A DNA stretch of 64,000 nt from Paralvinella palmiformis. Taxonomy: Eukaryota; Annelida; Polychaeta; Terebellida; Alvinellidae. Under the pieces are notes generated by a model. It saw only the letters and a program-made list of their open reading frames with translations, was not told where the DNA came from and did no database searches. The stretch lies in assembly GCA_025642065.1 (NCBI GenBank), contig JAODUP010000012.1, positions 1,398,501 through 1,462,500 on the forward strand, read 5' to 3'. Numbering within the stretch: position 1 is the first letter of the stretch; the number at the start of each line of letters is the position of its first letter. Shown here in pieces: positions 62,581-64,000 of this stretch. The position numbers were made by a program, and so were the translations under genes.

Positions 62581-63721
62581 CAGGAGTCGCCAACGTAAGG
62601 CCCGCGGCGGCATTCTGGAATTTAGGGTATTTGTGGATTTTTGAGTATTTGTTAAGTATCGACATTCTCACATCTCTCTTAACCCACTTACTCACTGGTT
62701 TCGGCCATCATTGACCACGTAATTATCAAAACAACCAGATGACTAATAACCCCTGTTAGACTATCCTTTGCTGCTGAGAAGGCAATAGGCTAGTTGTCCT
62801 TTTCATAAAGATGGGCAATCTTCGGCAAATTGGCCATCTAATCAGGAGCTGGCTAGCTTTTAAGCCCTCTTTCGTAATAAACGATCACCGGGAGCAGAGA
62901 TTTATTGTGTTTTACTCGATCAAAGTCCTCCTTGGAAGCCATAATGATATAATATTCGATAAAAACCAAATCCTATTTTCTGTTTTTGACATTTTAGAAG
63001 CGAACTAGTTAGTTGTGACTAAACTATAATCAAGAGTGAACTGCGTTGTGAGAAAATAAAGAAAATAGTCAGCCATCGTCTGTCCAGAAAAGAAAAGTCT
63101 ATTTGAAAACATAAAAGCACAGACGCCGAAAATACTAGGCAACCTGCCACATTCGTGAGAGCCACCAACAAGGATGATGATGATGATTGATGTTTTACGG
63201 CCACTTTTGTGCACAAGGTAGGCTAAATGGGCCGAGCGACCTCCAAATGTAATGAGGCGAATTCAAAGACGAAACAACCTTCAGATATGCCCGCGCCGAG
63301 ATTTGAACACGGGTGGTAGTGATCTGTAGTCCAACACGCTACCGCTAGACCACGGAGGCACCCCGCCACCAACAAGGAATTCCACATTACAGAGGAGTAA
63401 TAGTCTCCTTAGTCTATGTCCTTCGTAACGAAATCGCCGCATTTTTTGGCGCAAACGGGGTTCGATGTGCCAGAAAATACATATTGCCCACTGGTTTAAT
63501 CCAAATTTCACTCTTCTACCCATAGAATTCTAAACTAGTTTATATATTGGTGACATTTGATCTCAGATGCTCCGAACCGTTTATTTTGAGACTGTTTTTT
63601 TAACTTGTGGGAGGGGGAGGTCCCCTCCAACATCCACAACCACTCCGCGCTTTATCCGGCCCGCCGACCAAGTCACCGTTTTACGATTTGGCCCTCCGCT
63701 CAAAAAGGTTGCGGACCCCTG
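62581..63721. mobile_element. non-autonomous hAT-like element, 1141 bp, with a nested SINE
   Basis: The left end starts CAGGAGTCGCCAAC; the right end in reverse starts CAGGGGTCCGCAAC, matching at 11 of 14 positions. This is the CAGGGGTC-type end of many hAT elements, with GGCCCGC-rich subterminal DNA at both ends. The 8-bp flanks CAGTAAGT (62573-62580) and CAGTAAAT (63722-63729) match at 7 of 8, the target-site length of hAT. No transposase is recognisable inside. A complete SINE sits at 63175-63364. Confidence 0.82.
63161..63378 (-). mobile_element. full-length tRNA-derived SINE with 14-bp target-site duplication
   Basis: Body 63175-63364 (190 bp), minus strand: head GGGGTGCCTCCGTGGTC, A-box-like TGGTCTAGCGGTAGCG, B box GTTCAAATC, body through GCTCGGCCCATTTAGCC, and a short (ATC)n tail. 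The direct repeat GCCACCAACAAGGA flanks it exactly at 63161-63174 and 63365-63378. It is the best-preserved copy in the window and defines the family; the exact duplication suggests a fairly recent insertion. Confidence 0.93.
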
Positions 63722-63729
63722 CAGTAAAT

Positions 63730-64000
63730 AGTAGGAGGACACAGAATGTATTTTGTATGTTTATGTGCGTGCGTTTTATTTCTCCTACCCGCTTGCAGAC
63801 CGGATGGATGTGTACTTTAAGCATGAGGTGGCCTCTGTTACAGCACTCCTATTTAGAACGACAACAAAAGACTGCCAACCATGCAAAACTATGGCATAAC
63901 ACGTTTGGCAGAACACTTGGGTAGTAGCTCTTGGCACCTTCTCTATATCCCTCTAAGTTTATTGCCAATGAGATAGTGTTCTTATAGACGCCGCCATTTT
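63730..64000. other. right edge of the window, no gene seen
   Basis: No recognisable coding sequence; the plus-strand ORF ending at 63924 is partly the hAT-like element end and has no domain. Confidence 0.5.

Overview
The window is nuclear DNA from an invertebrate animal. Genes have GT-AG introns, intergenic DNA is AT-rich with many long (TA)n, (GT)n and (CT)n arrays, and decayed transposons are common. Gene structure and mobile-element content suit a mollusc or another lophotrochozoan; nothing fixes the species. There is no bacterial operon structure, CRISPR array or rRNA.

Four protein-coding genes are well supported. (1) 1604-8820, plus: pyruvate dehydrogenase E1 alpha subunit (PDHA1-type), nine coding exons assembled here to 387 aa, with a mitochondrial-presequence-like N-terminus, ThDP motif, catalytic histidines and all three regulatory serine positions. 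(2) 19304-32742, plus: SEC14-like protein with CRAL-TRIO and GOLD domains (SEC14L2-type), twelve exons assembled to 410 aa; intron 3 (6.4 kb) and intron 7 (2.6 kb) hold most of the repeats. (3) 36078-38624, minus: an intronless 848-aa protein with an N-terminal PTB/PID-like domain and a long low-complexity tail. (4) 54958-56550 (open to 56589), minus: a second PTB/PID-like protein, about 530 aa, with a proline-rich N-terminus. Genes 3 and 4 share a domain signature and an aromatic GY-x-P C-terminus. They look like distant paralogues of an adaptor family I do not recognise, and are the best candidates for something little described.

The rest is mobile-element debris. There is a mariner-like transposase remnant in PDHA intron 2, and a short hAT-like MITE in PDHA intron 4. 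LINE reverse-transcriptase remnants lie at 11.7-12.4 kb, at 23.8-26.6 kb (two on opposite strands, apparently nested) and at 46.3-47.5 kb. A tRNA-derived SINE family has six copies or fragments plus diverged relatives. A hAT transposase remnant lies at 58.0-58.9 kb, P2X7-C-terminus-like cysteine-rich fragments at 60.2-60.8 kb, and a BEL/Pao integrase fragment at 61 kb. A non-autonomous hAT-like element at 62.6-63.7 kb carries a complete SINE inside it. Tandem repeats include a 44-bp minisatellite of about 1.1 kb (48.3-49.4 kb) and a 29-bp repeat (41.7 kb).

No functional link between the four genes is visible: PDHA acts in the mitochondrial matrix, SEC14L in cytosolic lipid transfer, and the PTB proteins probably as signalling or trafficking adaptors. 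Exon boundaries were read by eye from frame, phase, GT-AG sites and recalled family sequence; no transcript or database search was available.
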